Assembly: GCF_051020515.1 (NCBI RefSeq)
Contig: NZ_CP194857.1
Span: 3,534,001-3,598,000 of the forward strand
Length of the DNA: 64,000 nt
Direction of reading: 5' to 3'
Source of the DNA: CALKWS01 sp051020515
GTDB lineage: Bacteria > Actinomycetota > Actinomycetes > Actinomycetales > Beutenbergiaceae
Numbering within the stretch: the first letter of the stretch is position 1; the number at the start of each line of letters is the position of its first letter. Positions 8,991-17,800 of the stretch are shown here, piece by piece. The notes under the pieces are model-generated. The model was not told the origin of the DNA, searched no databases, and saw only the letters and a program-made list of their open reading frames with translations. The position numbers and the translations under genes are program-made.

Positions 8991-9919
8991 CGTTCCTCCG
9001 TTGCATGACCGGCATCGGCGTGCCGGCCCGGACCTGCGGGCGCGGCGACATCGTCATAGTCATCGGTCACGTCGACGTCGCCGTCGTCGCCGCCGGTCCA
9101 CCTGATGGTCAGTTCGGACAGCGCGTCGGCCTGGTCGAAGGCCACCACGTCCTCACGATAGAGCTCCAGCAGCGCCAGGAAGCGAGCGACCACCACGTTC
9201 AGTGCCGAGGCGTCCCGGGCGAGAGAGCGGAAGGTCACGCTGCGCTGGCGGCGCAGCCGCTGCACGATCATCGCGGCCTGCTCTCGCACGCTCACCACCG
9301 GGTTGTGCAGGTGGGACAGGTCGACCCCGGCCGGTTCGTCCTTGGGCGCCAACGTGGCCGCGGCCAGCGCCGCGAACTGCTCAGGTGTGATTCGCAGGAT
9401 CAGTTCGGGCAGCAGCTCGGCGAACCGGGGCTCCAGGCTCACGCTTCGGGCGTGGGAACGTCCCAGCCGGTACCACTCGCGCTGGAGGTGGGCGGCGACC
9501 TCCTTGAACGCCCGGTACTGCAGCAGCCGGGCGAACAGCAGGTCCCGGGCCTCGAGCAGTTCCAGGTCCTCGGCCTCATCAGCGCTGCCCCGCGGCAGCA
9601 GCCGTGCGGCCTTCAGGTCCAGCAGCGTGGCGGCGATCACCAGGAACTCACTGGCCTGGGACAGGTCCCACTCGCTCTGGGCGCGCAGGTGGGCGATGAA
9701 GTCGTCGGTGACCACCGCCAGGGCCACCTCGGTGACGTCCATCTTGTGCTTGGCGATCAGGGAGAGCAGGAGGTCGAAGGGCCCGGAGAAGTTCTCCAGC
9801 TGCACCTCGAAGCCCGGTCGGGAGGCCAACTGCACCGACCCGGCGGACTGGTCGCCCGCGTCGCCCGGCTCTTCCTCGGCGCCGCCCGTCTGGTCGCCGA
9901 CGTCAGGCGACGTCGCCAC
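8987..9919 (-). CDS. scpA: segregation and condensation protein A
   Basis: ScpA is the kleisin that bridges SMC heads in chromosome condensation. After an acidic N-terminus come the hallmark FEVQLENFSGPFDLLLSLI and KHKMDVTEVAL, the helix ASEFLVIAATLLDLKAARLL, and a C-terminal winged helix with RSVTFRSLARDA and VVARFLALLELY. The GTG start at 9919 lies 17 bases inside parA, indicating coupling. The parA-scpA-scpB-rluB order is widespread in actinobacteria; the ParA here is usually a chromosomal-type orphan. Confidence 0.93.
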   Translation of the reverse strand: MATSPDVGDQTGGAEEEPGDAGDQSAGSVQLASRPGFEVQLENFSGPFDLLLSLIAKHKMDVTEVALAVVTDDFIAHLRAQSEWDLSQASEFLVIAATLLDLKAARLLPRGSADEAEDLELLEARDLLFARLLQYRAFKEVAAHLQREWYRLGRSHARSVSLEPRFAELLPELILRITPEQFAALAAATLAPKDEPAGVDLSHLHNPVVSVREQAAMIVQRLRRQRSVTFRSLARDASALNVVVARFLALLELYREDVVAFDQADALSELTIRWTGGDDGDVDVTDDYDDVAAPAGPGRHADAGHATEER

Positions 9920-10745
9920 GGTTGATCAGCTCGCGGGCGAGTTTGCGGTAGTTGTAGGCGCCGGCGTGGTTCGGGGCGTAAGAGGTGATCGGTTCGGTCG
10001 CCACCGAGGCGTCGGGGAACTTCACCGTCCGGGTGATGACCGTTTCGAACACCTGCTCCCCGAAGGCCTCCTGCACCCGGGCCAGCACCTCGCGGGAGTG
10101 CAGGGTCCGCGCGTCGTACATGGTGGCCAGGATGCCGTCCACGTGCAGGCGCGGGTTGAGCCGGTCGCGGACCTTCTCGATCGTCTCCACCAGCAACGCC
10201 ACCCCGCGCAGGGCGAAGAATTCGGTCTCCAGCGGGATGATCACCCCGTGTGCGGCGGTCAGGGCGTTCACGGTGAGCAACCCCAGGGAAGGCTGGCAGT
10301 CGATCAGGATGACGTCATAGTTCTCCGTGGCCGGGCGCAGCACCCGGGCCAGCGCCTGCTCACGCGCCACCTCGTTGACCAGTTGCACCTCGGCGGCGGA
10401 CAGGTCGATGTTGGCCGGCACCAGGTCCAGGCCCTCCACCGAGGTGGGATGGGTCACCGCCGTGATGTCGGGTCGTTGCGCCATCAACTCGGTGTAGATC
10501 GTCCGGTCCAGCTCCAGCGCGTTCACGCCCAGCCCGGCCGAGGCGGCACCCTGCGGGTCCAGATCCACCAGCAGCACCTTACGCCCGTACTCGGCCAGGG
10601 CCGCGCCGAGGTTGATCGTGGTGGTGGTCTTGCCGACCCCGCCCTTCTGGTTGCACATCGCGATGATCCGCGCCGGCCCGTGCGCGCCCAGCGGCTCGGG
10701 GACGGGAAAGTCGCGCGCGGTCTGCGCCGGGTTGTCGGTGCTCAC
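9903..10745 (-). CDS. ParA-family ATPase
   Basis: This 280-residue partition-type ATPase has the deviant Walker A motif CNQKGGVGKTTTTINLG, the switch motif VDLDPQGAASAGLG, and Walker B YDVILIDCQPSLG. It is a ParA/Soj homologue located with scpAB rather than with parB near the origin, so it is probably the second, non-origin ParA typical of actinobacterial scpAB loci. A TAAGTT box six bases before GTG 10745 supports this start and a leaderless transcript that opens the scp operon. Confidence 0.9.
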   Translation of the reverse strand: MSTDNPAQTARDFPVPEPLGAHGPARIIAMCNQKGGVGKTTTTINLGAALAEYGRKVLLVDLDPQGAASAGLGVNALELDRTIYTELMAQRPDITAVTHPTSVEGLDLVPANIDLSAAEVQLVNEVAREQALARVLRPATENYDVILIDCQPSLGLLTVNALTAAHGVIIPLETEFFALRGVALLVETIEKVRDRLNPRLHVDGILATMYDARTLHSREVLARVQEAFGEQVFETVITRTVKFPDASVATEPITSYAPNHAGAYNYRKLARELINRGDVA

Positions 10746-10751
10746 GCCGCC

Positions 10752-10757
10752 AACTTA
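10752..10757 (-). promoter_or_regulatory. -10 box TAAGTT of leaderless parA promoter
   Basis: TAAGTT lies six bases before the parA GTG 10745. It shares the 96-base divergent spacer with the promoter of the acetyltransferase gene on the other strand. No clear -35 was found. Confidence 0.45.
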
Positions 10758-10829
10758 CTGCCCGGAACAGTCAGGACAAACTATGCGCGCCGGGCAGCCC
10801 TCCGGTACACGCGGCGTTTCCACGTCCTC

Positions 10830-10835
10830 TAGGCT
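10830..10835 (+). promoter_or_regulatory. -10 box TAGGCT of leaderless acetyltransferase promoter
   Basis: TAGGCT is followed by six bases (CCGGGA) and then ATG 10842, placing the transcription start on the start codon. There is no separate Shine-Dalgarno sequence. Confidence 0.5.
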
Positions 10836-10841
10836 CCGGGA

Positions 10842-12059
10842 ATGCCCTTTCAGATCAGGCAACTCGGCGCTGCCGACAAGACCGAGGCGATCACGCTGGG
10901 CCGGGAGGCCTTCGGGTTTCCCGTGGGCCCCCAGCACGGGGACGCCCAGCGCCGTCCGTGGCCTCCCCCGGGCGCCACCGAGTGGGGCACCTTCGACGGT
11001 GCCACCCTGGCAGCCAAGGCGGCGCGCCATGCCTACCGGTCCCACTTCGGTGGCGCGCTCGTGCCCACCTGTGGTCTCGCCGGGGTCACGGTCGCGGCCG
11101 AGTACCGGGGCCGCGGTCTGCTCGCCCCGCTGCTGGCGCAGATGCTGGAGCACGCCCACGGCGAGGGTGACGTGATCTCAACCCTGTTCGCCTCCGCCCC
11201 CGGGATCTACCGCAGGTTCGGTTTCGAGCTCATCGCGAGTCAGGACACCGTCGAGATCGCCAGCACGGTCGCGGCCGAGGTGCGGCCCGGCACCCCCCTG
11301 GTGCGCACCAGGCGTGCCACCGCCGCGGACTTCGACGCGGTGTTCGAGGTCTACACACCCAGTGGGCGAGCAAGCAGAACGGGCCGCTGACCCGCACCGG
11401 GCCCTGCTTCCCGGCGGTGGACCTCACCGAGGAGTTCACCGGGGTGACCCTCGCCGTGGGCCCGGACGGCCAGGTTCTGGGCTACGCCTCCTGGGATCGC
11501 GGGAGCGGGGACGGTGCGGACGCCGTGCTGAACGTCGTGGAGATCCTCGCCCTGGCCCCCGAGGCCTATCGGGCGCTCTGGCGGACCCTGGGCTCCTTCA
11601 GCGCGGTGGTGGGGCGGATCAGGTTGCGCACCTCCGGGACGGACGTGGCCCGGTTGTTCCTCCCGCCGCGGCAGTGGCGCACCACCTCGGTCAACCCGTA
11701 CATGCTGCGCGTGGACGACGTCGCGGCCGCCTTCTCGGTGCGCGAGGTCCCGGTACGCCGGGAGATCATCTTCGCCGTCGCCGGGGACGGCCTGGGCAGC
11801 ATGGACGGCACCTACCGGCTGCGCCCGCCGGGCGAGGCCGACGACGACGCCCCGGTGCTCGCGCATCGGCGCCGTGGGGGATGCTCCTCCGGACGCGCCG
11901 GTGTACACCCCCGGCGGGCTGGCGCTGGCGTGGTCCGGGGTCCAGTCGAGCGCGAACATCCGTATGGCCGGTGGACTCAGTCGCGGGAACGCGGCCACCG
12001 ATGCCGTGCTCGACCAGGCCCTCGGCGGGTGGGCGGTCCACATTCGTGACGACTTCTGA
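10842..12059 (+). CDS. Eis-like GNAT N-acetyltransferase with sterol-carrier-like C-terminus, two apparent frameshifts
   Basis: The coding sequence lies in three pieces. The first piece (to about 11357) carries the GNAT core CGLAGVTVAAEYRGRGLLAP and IYRRFGFELI. The second begins QWASKQNGPLTRTG and holds the second acetyltransferase-like domain. The third is GAVGDAPPDAPVYTPGGLAL to the end, matching the sterol-carrier-like domain of Eis-type enzymes. The first break is at the CCC run 11358-11360 (one base missing); the second is near 11850-11864 (one extra base). Eis-type enzymes acetylate aminoglycosides or protein amines; the substrate here is unknown. The breaks look like sequence errors rather than decay, since all three pieces stay conserved. 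Confidence 0.75.
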
Positions 12060-12177
12060 GCCGGCACCGCCCGGTGCACGCGCCTGCGGCACAGGTCCCG
12101 GTCACGCCTCCCGGTCGGGCGAGCATGCGTCGGCACACACCTGCCCGCGCGGGCCTGCCGGGCACCGGCGGGCCGGC

Positions 12178-13155
12178 TCACCCGAGCGCGCGGGGGTGGG
12201 AGGCGGCGTAGACCTCGCGCAGCGTCTCGCGGGTCAGGTGGGTATAGATCTGGGTGGTGGTGACCGAGGCGTGCCCGAGCAGTTCCTGCACCACCCGCAC
12301 GTCCGCTCCCCCGGCGAGTAAGTGGGTGGCGTAGGAGTGGCGCATGGTGTGCGGGGACAGGTGCGCCTGCACTCCGCCACGTTCCGCGGCCTGCTGCAGC
12401 ACCGCCCAGGCGCTCTGCCGGCTGAGCGGGTTGCCCCGCTGGTTCAGGAACAACGCAGCGTTGCCCTTGCCCTTCGAGGCCAGTACCGGACGCCCCCGCA
12501 CCAGATAGGCCTCCAGTGCCTGCACCGCGAACCGACCCATCGGCACCACCCGCTCGCGCCGGCCCTTGCCGAACAGGCGCACGCTGGCCGCGGACCGGTC
12601 CAGCACCACGTCGTCCACGCTGAGTCCCACCGTCTCGCTGATCCGCGCGCCGGTGCCGTAGAGGACCTCCAGTAAGGCCCGGTCGCGCAGTCCCAGCACA
12701 CCCGGGGCAGCCGAGGCACCCTCGAGCACCTGCTCGATCACCTCGACCGGGATGGCCTTGGGCAACCGCTTGGTGGCTCCGGGAGGCTTGACGTTGGCGG
12801 CCGGATTATGCGTGGTGCGGCCCTCCAGCGCCTCGAACTTGTGCCATCCCCGCACCGCGACAACCGTGCGGGAAGCGGAGGACGCCGAGAGTGCGGTCCC
12901 CCCGTCGGCACCGGAACGAATCGCCTCCACGAACGCCCCGACATCGGTCTCGGTCACGTGCTCCAGGTCCGTGCGCGGCAGGGCGGCCAGGAACCGGGCG
13001 TAGCGGCTCAGGTCCCGTCGGTAGGCACTCAGGGTGTGCTCGGACAGGCCCCGCTCGATGCCCAGGTGCGCCAGGTACTGGCGCAACACATCCGTGAAGG
13101 TGCCCGCGCCGTCGTCGTCGGCCCGCGCCGGGTCGGCCTTCGCTGGGCTGGCCAC
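12178..13155 (-). CDS. xerD: site-specific tyrosine recombinase XerD
   Basis: XerD resolves chromosome dimers at dif together with XerC. An N-terminal SAM-like core-binding domain (FTDVLRQYLAHLGIERGL) is followed by the catalytic domain. Arg I is in YGTGARISETVGL, Lys in GKGRRERVV, HxxR in LSPHTMRHSYATHLL, the second His in LLGHASVTTTQ, and the nucleophile in IYTHL. Length is about 325 residues. GTG 13155, five bases after the ctaB stop, is chosen; the frame is also open back to a TTG at 13188 inside ctaB. The neighbours are not mobile genes, so this is the housekeeping recombinase. Confidence 0.9.
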   Translation of the reverse strand: MASPAKADPARADDDGAGTFTDVLRQYLAHLGIERGLSEHTLSAYRRDLSRYARFLAALPRTDLEHVTETDVGAFVEAIRSGADGGTALSASSASRTVVAVRGWHKFEALEGRTTHNPAANVKPPGATKRLPKAIPVEVIEQVLEGASAAPGVLGLRDRALLEVLYGTGARISETVGLSVDDVVLDRSAASVRLFGKGRRERVVPMGRFAVQALEAYLVRGRPVLASKGKGNAALFLNQRGNPLSRQSAWAVLQQAAERGGVQAHLSPHTMRHSYATHLLAGGADVRVVQELLGHASVTTTQIYTHLTRETLREVYAASHPRALG

Positions 13156-13159
13156 CGGC

Positions 13160-14155
13160 TCAGAAGGGCAGGAACGGATCGACTGCAATCGCCACGAACA
13201 ACACGGTCAGGTACGTGATCGAGGCGTGGAAGACCTTCATCGCGCGCAACTTCCTGCCATCGCCATCGCGGGCCCGCCGGAACAGTGACAGGCACAACCA
13301 CAGGAACCAACCCCCCGAGCCCGCAGCGGCCACGAGGTACAACCAGCCCATACCCGCTACCGGCACCAACGCCAGCGAGCAGGCGATCATCGCCACGGTG
13401 TAACCGATCATCTGCCGGGCCACCCGGGTGTCGGCGGAGACCACCGGCAGCATCGGGACGTTCGCGGCGGCGTAATCAGCCTTGAACTTCATCGACAGCG
13501 GCCAGTAGTGCGGCGGGGTCCAGAAGAAGATGATGCCGAACAGCAGCACCGGCGCCCAGGACAGGGACCCGGTCACCGCCGACCACCCGATCAGCACCGG
13601 CATACAACCGGCAGCGCCGCCCCAGACGATGTTCTGGGTGGTGTGGCGCTTGAGCAGCATGGTGTAACCCACCGCGTACATCACGATCGCAGCCAGGCAC
13701 AGCACTGCGGCCACCCAGTTGACCACCAGCCCGAGCCAGGCCACCGAGAAGACGCCGAGAGCGAAGGCGAAGACCATCGCCTGGCGCACCGTCACCTCTC
13801 CGGTGACCAGCGGGCGGTTCTTGGTCCGATTCATCACCGCGTCGATGTCGATGTCGCGGTCGTAGATCATGTTGAACACGTTGGCCGAGCCGGCCGCGGC
13901 CGCACCGCCGATCAGGGTGACCACCACCAGCCACCAGCCCGGGAAGCCGCCCTGGGCCAGGAACATCGTCGGCACCGTGGTGATCAGCAGCAGTTCGATG
14001 ATCCGCGGCTTGGTCAGGGCGACATAGGCCTTGAGGGTGGATCTCCAGGTCCGCTCGGGGTCAGCGCCTCGCCGTGCGGGTGCCTTCGGACCGACCGCCG
14101 CGGACGCGGGCGGCGTCCCGGGTACCGCCGGACTGGTTGCCTCGGTGTGCGACAC
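13160..14155 (-). CDS. ctaB: protoheme IX farnesyltransferase (heme O synthase)
   Basis: CtaB is a UbiA-family membrane prenyltransferase that adds farnesyl to heme B for cytochrome oxidase. Its motifs are NVFNMIYDRDIDIDAVMNRT (first Asp-rich motif) and WTPPHYWPLSMKFKADYAAA (second region, metal and heme binding); eight to nine hydrophobic segments are visible. GTG 14155 is chosen because GGTGAGG lies five bases ahead; an in-frame start further upstream would only add a short extension. It is divergent from tkt, the usual actinobacterial arrangement. Confidence 0.93.
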   Translation of the reverse strand: MSHTEATSPAVPGTPPASAAVGPKAPARRGADPERTWRSTLKAYVALTKPRIIELLLITTVPTMFLAQGGFPGWWLVVVTLIGGAAAAGSANVFNMIYDRDIDIDAVMNRTKNRPLVTGEVTVRQAMVFAFALGVFSVAWLGLVVNWVAAVLCLAAIVMYAVGYTMLLKRHTTQNIVWGGAAGCMPVLIGWSAVTGSLSWAPVLLFGIIFFWTPPHYWPLSMKFKADYAAANVPMLPVVSADTRVARQMIGYTVAMIACSLALVPVAGMGWLYLVAAAGSGGWFLWLCLSLFRRARDGDGRKLRAMKVFHASITYLTVLFVAIAVDPFLPF

Positions 14156-14531
14156 GACCTCACCATCTCCATGCAGCACAACCGAATCCGACCTGCCGGG
14201 GACCCAGACCTGTGCTCACTCGTCTGCCTGCCAGTCTAGGGGCCCTCGGCCCTGGATCGCGCACAGGCCGTGCCACTGCGCGACGTCCACAAGGTGGGAA
14301 GGTGCTGTTCCCCCGAGACGGAAAGCGCTATCCTCGAATCAGATACGTTGGCGTGGGCCCATCGCACCCGCTCCGGCGCACCAGGTGTGCGGGCGGGGGA
14401 AGTCGGTAGGCTCGCACCAGCAGAACCAACTCCGAGCCCTGCGCGATCCGCGCACCAGGCTGGTGCAGCCCACCAGCATCCCAGAACTGCACGTCCACCG
14501 GCCCCGCCGCGGGGTCATCGAAGGGAAGCCC
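14156..14531. promoter_or_regulatory. ctaB/tkt divergent promoter region
   Basis: This gene-free spacer is 376 bases long. On the minus strand TAGACT (14238-14233) is a good -10 box for ctaB, giving a leader of about 70 bases. On the plus strand TATCCT (14329-14334) and TAGGCT (14407-14412) are candidate -10 boxes for tkt; neither has a convincing -35. A purine-rich GAAGGGAAG just before GTG 14532 is the tkt ribosome binding site. I see no RNA gene or riboswitch here. Confidence 0.4.
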
Positions 14532-16643
14532 GTGAACGCCAAAGCCCCCAAGGCCACCACCACCGGATGGACCGACCTTGATCTGCGCGCAGTCGATACC
14601 GCTCGCGTGCTCGCCGCCGACGCGGTGGAGAAGGCCGGCAACGGCCACCCCGGCACCGCGATCAGCCTCGCGCCCCTGGCGTACCTGCTGTACCAGAACA
14701 CCATGGCTTCGGACCCGGCCGATCCGCACTGGCTCGGCCGGGACCGGTTCGTGCTGTCCGCCGGGCACTCCAGCCTGACCCAGTACATCCAGTTGTTCCT
14801 GGGCGGGTTCGGCCTGGAGGTTGCCGACCTCGCGGCACTGCGCACCTTCAACTCCAGGACACCCGGCCACCCCGAGTACGGCCACACCGACGGTGTGGAG
14901 ACCACCACCGGTCCGTTGGGACAGGGGCTGGCCACCTCGGTGGGGATGGCCTACGCCCAGCGCCGGGTACGCGGTCTCCTCGACCCCGACGCCGCGCCCG
15001 GTGAGTCGCTGTTCGACCACCACGTCTATGTGATCGCCTCCGACGGCGACCTGCAGGAGGGCGTCAGCGCCGAAGCCTCGGCCCTGGCCGGAACCCAGGA
15101 ACTGGGCAACCTGGTGGTGATCTGGGACGACAACCAGATCTCCATCGAGGGCGACACCGACATCGCCTTCACCGAGGATGTGACGGCCCGCTACGCCGCT
15201 TACGGCTGGCACACCCAGCACGTGGACTGGACCAACAACGGCACCGAGTACCGCGAGGACGTCGACGCCCTGGCTGCTGCCCTGCAGCAGGCCAAGGAGA
15301 TCACCGACCAGCCAAGTTTCATCCGGTTGTCCACGATCATCGCCTGGCCGGCACCCACGGCCCAGAACACCCACGGCGCCCACGGCGCCAAACTGGGCAC
15401 CGAGGAGGTCGCGGGGCTGAAGAAGGCGCTCGGATTCGACCCGGAGCGCGACTTCGAGGTGGCCCCCGAGGTGCTCACCCATGCCCGGGGCCTGGTGGAC
15501 CGGGGCGCCAAGGCACACGCGGACTGGAACACCAGGTTCGACCAGTGGGCGCAGGACAACCCCGAGCGCGCCGCGCTGCTCGAGCGCCTGCGCGGGCGTG
15601 AACTCCCGCCGGGCTGGGCCGATGAGCTCCCGGTCTTCGAGGCCGGGAAGGACGTGGCCACCCGCGCTGCCTCCGGTGCCGTGCTGGCCGCCCTGGCCGA
15701 CCCGCTGCCCGAACTGTGGGGCGGCTCGGCCGACCTGGCCGGTTCGAACAACACCACCATGAAGGGTGAACCGTCGTTCCTGCCGGCGCACCGCTCCACC
15801 GAGCAGTTCGAGGGCAACCCCTACGGGCGTACCCTGCACTTCGGAATCCGCGAGCACGCGATGGCGGCGATCGTGAACGGGATCGCGCTGAACGGGCTCA
15901 CCCGACCCTACGGCGGCACCTTCTTCACCTTCAGCGATTACATGCGTCCGGCCGTGCGGCTCGCCGCCCTGATGGGTGCTCCCTCCACGTTCGTGTGGAC
16001 CCACGACTCGATCGGACTGGGTGAGGACGGTCCCACCCACCAGCCGGTGGAGCACCTGGCCGCGGTCCGGGCCATCCCGGGGCTGGCCCTGGTGCGCCCG
16101 GCTGATGCCAACGAGACGGCCCGGGCATGGCGGACGATCCTGGAGCGTGACCAACCAGCTGGCCTGGTCCTGACCCGACAGGGTGTGCCGACCTTCCCTC
16201 GCGGCACCGACGGGTTCGCTGAAGCCGACGGTCTGTCCAAGGGTGCCTACATCCTGCAGGAAGCCTCTACCGGGGAACCGCAGTTGCTCCTGATCGCCAC
16301 CGGCTCGGAGGTGCAGCTGGCCGTCGAGGCCCGGACCGCGCTGGAGGCCAAGGGTGTGCCGACGCGGGTGATCTCGGCCCCCTGCCTGGAGTGGTTCGAG
16401 GAGCAGGACGACGCCTACCGCGAAGAGGTGCTCCCGGCCGCCGTGCGTGCCCGGGTCAGCATCGAGGCTGGTGTCGCCCTGTCCTGGCACCGTTACCTCG
16501 GCGAGGCAGGGCGCGCGGTCTCCCTGGAGCACTTCGGTGGGTCCGCCGACTACAAGACGTTGTACCGCGAGTTCGGCATTACCGCCGAGGCCGCCGTCGC
16601 CGCAGCCGAGGAGTCCCTGGCCGCAGCCGGCGGGCCAGCCTGA
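14532..16643 (+). CDS. tkt: transketolase
   Basis: Transketolase moves two-carbon units between ketose donors and aldose acceptors in the pentose phosphate pathway. The protein has 703 residues from GTG 14532. The thiamine diphosphate domain shows EKAGNGHPGTA, TGPLGQGLATSVG and ASDGDLQEGVSAEA with metal-binding DNQISIEG. The pyrimidine domain shows GIREHAMAAIVNG and HDSIGLGEDGPTHQPVEHL. The open frame runs about 500 bases further upstream, but only GTG 14532 has a ribosome binding site and family alignment. It heads the tkt-tal-zwf-opcA operon. Confidence 0.96.
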   Translation: MNAKAPKATTTGWTDLDLRAVDTARVLAADAVEKAGNGHPGTAISLAPLAYLLYQNTMASDPADPHWLGRDRFVLSAGHSSLTQYIQLFLGGFGLEVADLAALRTFNSRTPGHPEYGHTDGVETTTGPLGQGLATSVGMAYAQRRVRGLLDPDAAPGESLFDHHVYVIASDGDLQEGVSAEASALAGTQELGNLVVIWDDNQISIEGDTDIAFTEDVTARYAAYGWHTQHVDWTNNGTEYREDVDALAAALQQAKEITDQPSFIRLSTIIAWPAPTAQNTHGAHGAKLGTEEVAGLKKALGFDPERDFEVAPEVLTHARGLVDRGAKAHADWNTRFDQWAQDNPERAALLERLRGRELPPGWADELPVFEAGKDVATRAASGAVLAALADPLPELWGGSADLAGSNNTTMKGEPSFLPAHRSTEQFEGNPYGRTLHFGIREHAMAAIVNGIALNGLTRPYGGTFFTFSDYMRPAVRLAALMGAPSTFVWTHDSIGLGEDGPTHQPVEHLAAVRAIPGLALVRPADANETARAWRTILERDQPAGLVLTRQGVPTFPRGTDGFAEADGLSKGAYILQEASTGEPQLLLIATGSEVQLAVEARTALEAKGVPTRVISAPCLEWFEEQDDAYREEVLPAAVRARVSIEAGVALSWHRYLGEAGRAVSLEHFGGSADYKTLYREFGITAEAAVAAAEESLAAAGGPA

Positions 16644-16659
16644 GCGAAGGAGAACTGCC

Positions 16660-17800
16660 ATGACCGACTCCGCCCTGACCCGGATCAGCCGCGCCGGCGT
16701 TTCGGTGTGGCTCGACGACCTGTCCCGCACTGCGCTGCGCGACGGCAGTTTGGCCAATCTGATCGATACCCGGAACGTGGTGGGGGTGACCACCAATCCC
16801 ACCATCTTCGCCGGCGCGGTCAGCAAGGGGACCGCCTATGTCGCCCAACTCGCCGAACTCGCCGCGGCCGGGTCCGACGCCGAGGCGGCGGTACTGACAT
16901 TGACCACCGACGACGTACGCGCCGCCTGCGACTTGTTCGCCGACGTGTACGACCGAAGCGGCGGCCAGGACGGGCGGGTCTCGATCGAGGTCGACCCCCG
17001 GTTGGCGCACGACACCGACGGGACCGTGCAGGCCGCGCAGATGCTGTGGGAGACGGTGGACCGGCCTAACGTGATGATCAAGATCCCGGCCACCCCCGAG
17101 GGCTTGCCGGCGATCACCGCTGCGATCGGCGCCGGAATCAGTGTCAACGTGACCCTGATCTTCTCCCTGGACCGCTACCGGGCCGTGGCCCAGGCCTACC
17201 TGGACGGGTTGGAGCGGGCACACGCGCGCGGGGCTCGACCTGTCCACGATCCGATCGGTTGCCTCGGTGTTCCTGTCCCGGATCGACTCCAAGGTCGATG
17301 CCGCCCTCGATGAGATCGGTACCGATCAGGCCGCGTCCCTGCGCGGACGCAGCGCGATCGCCGGGGCCCGGCTGTCCTACCAGGTGTTCGAGGAAGTCTT
17401 CTCCTCCCCGGTCTTCACCGAACTCGCCGCGGCCGGTGCCCATCCCCAACGCCTGCTGTGGGCCTCCACCGGGACCAAGGACGACGCCTACCCCGACACC
17501 ATGTACGTCGACGAACTCGTCACCACCGACGTGGTCAGCACGATGCCGGCCGCAACGCTGGCCGCCGTCGCCGACCACTCCGCCGCCACCGGCGCCGACA
17601 CCGTTCGGGGCACGTATGAGCAGGCCCAGCACGTGATCGACGAGGTGCAGCGCCTGGGGGTGCACTACGACCAGATCCTCGACGAACTGGAGACCGCCGG
17701 CGTCCAGTCGTTCATCGACAGTTGGGACGAGTTGCTGGCCACGGTCGAGACCGGACTGCGCGAGGCCACCGAGGGGTCCACCCCCGGTGTGTCCGCATGA
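16660..17800 (+). CDS. tal: transaldolase, one apparent frameshift
   Basis: Transaldolase exchanges dihydroxyacetone units between sugar phosphates. The start ATG 16660 has GAAGGAG eight bases ahead. Motifs include VVGVTTNPTIFAGAV, the Schiff-base Lys in NVMIKIPATPEG, SVNVTLIFSLDRY and LLWASTGTKDDAYPDT. The frame breaks at the GGGG run 17230-17233; removing one G gives GLDLSTIRSVASVFLSRID and leads to the stop at 17800. Both parts are full-length family sequence, so a sequencing insertion is the likely cause. The stop overlaps the zwf ATG by four bases. Confidence 0.9.

Noticed and set aside
12060..12177. Structured element between the Eis-like gene and xerD
   Set aside because: GCCCGCGCGGGC is a simple palindrome expected in such GC-rich sequence; nothing else supports a terminator.
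12178..13155. xerD as sign of an integrated element
   Set aside because: Flanked by housekeeping genes with no att repeats or phage genes; it fits the chromosomal recombinase.
14031..14531. N-terminal extension of transketolase by about 167 residues
   Set aside because: No family match, overlaps the ctaB start region, and a good ribosome binding site lies before GTG 14532.
14328..16826. Long open frame antisense to transketolase
   Set aside because: Same GC-driven artefact; composition is not protein-like and transketolase on the other strand is complete.
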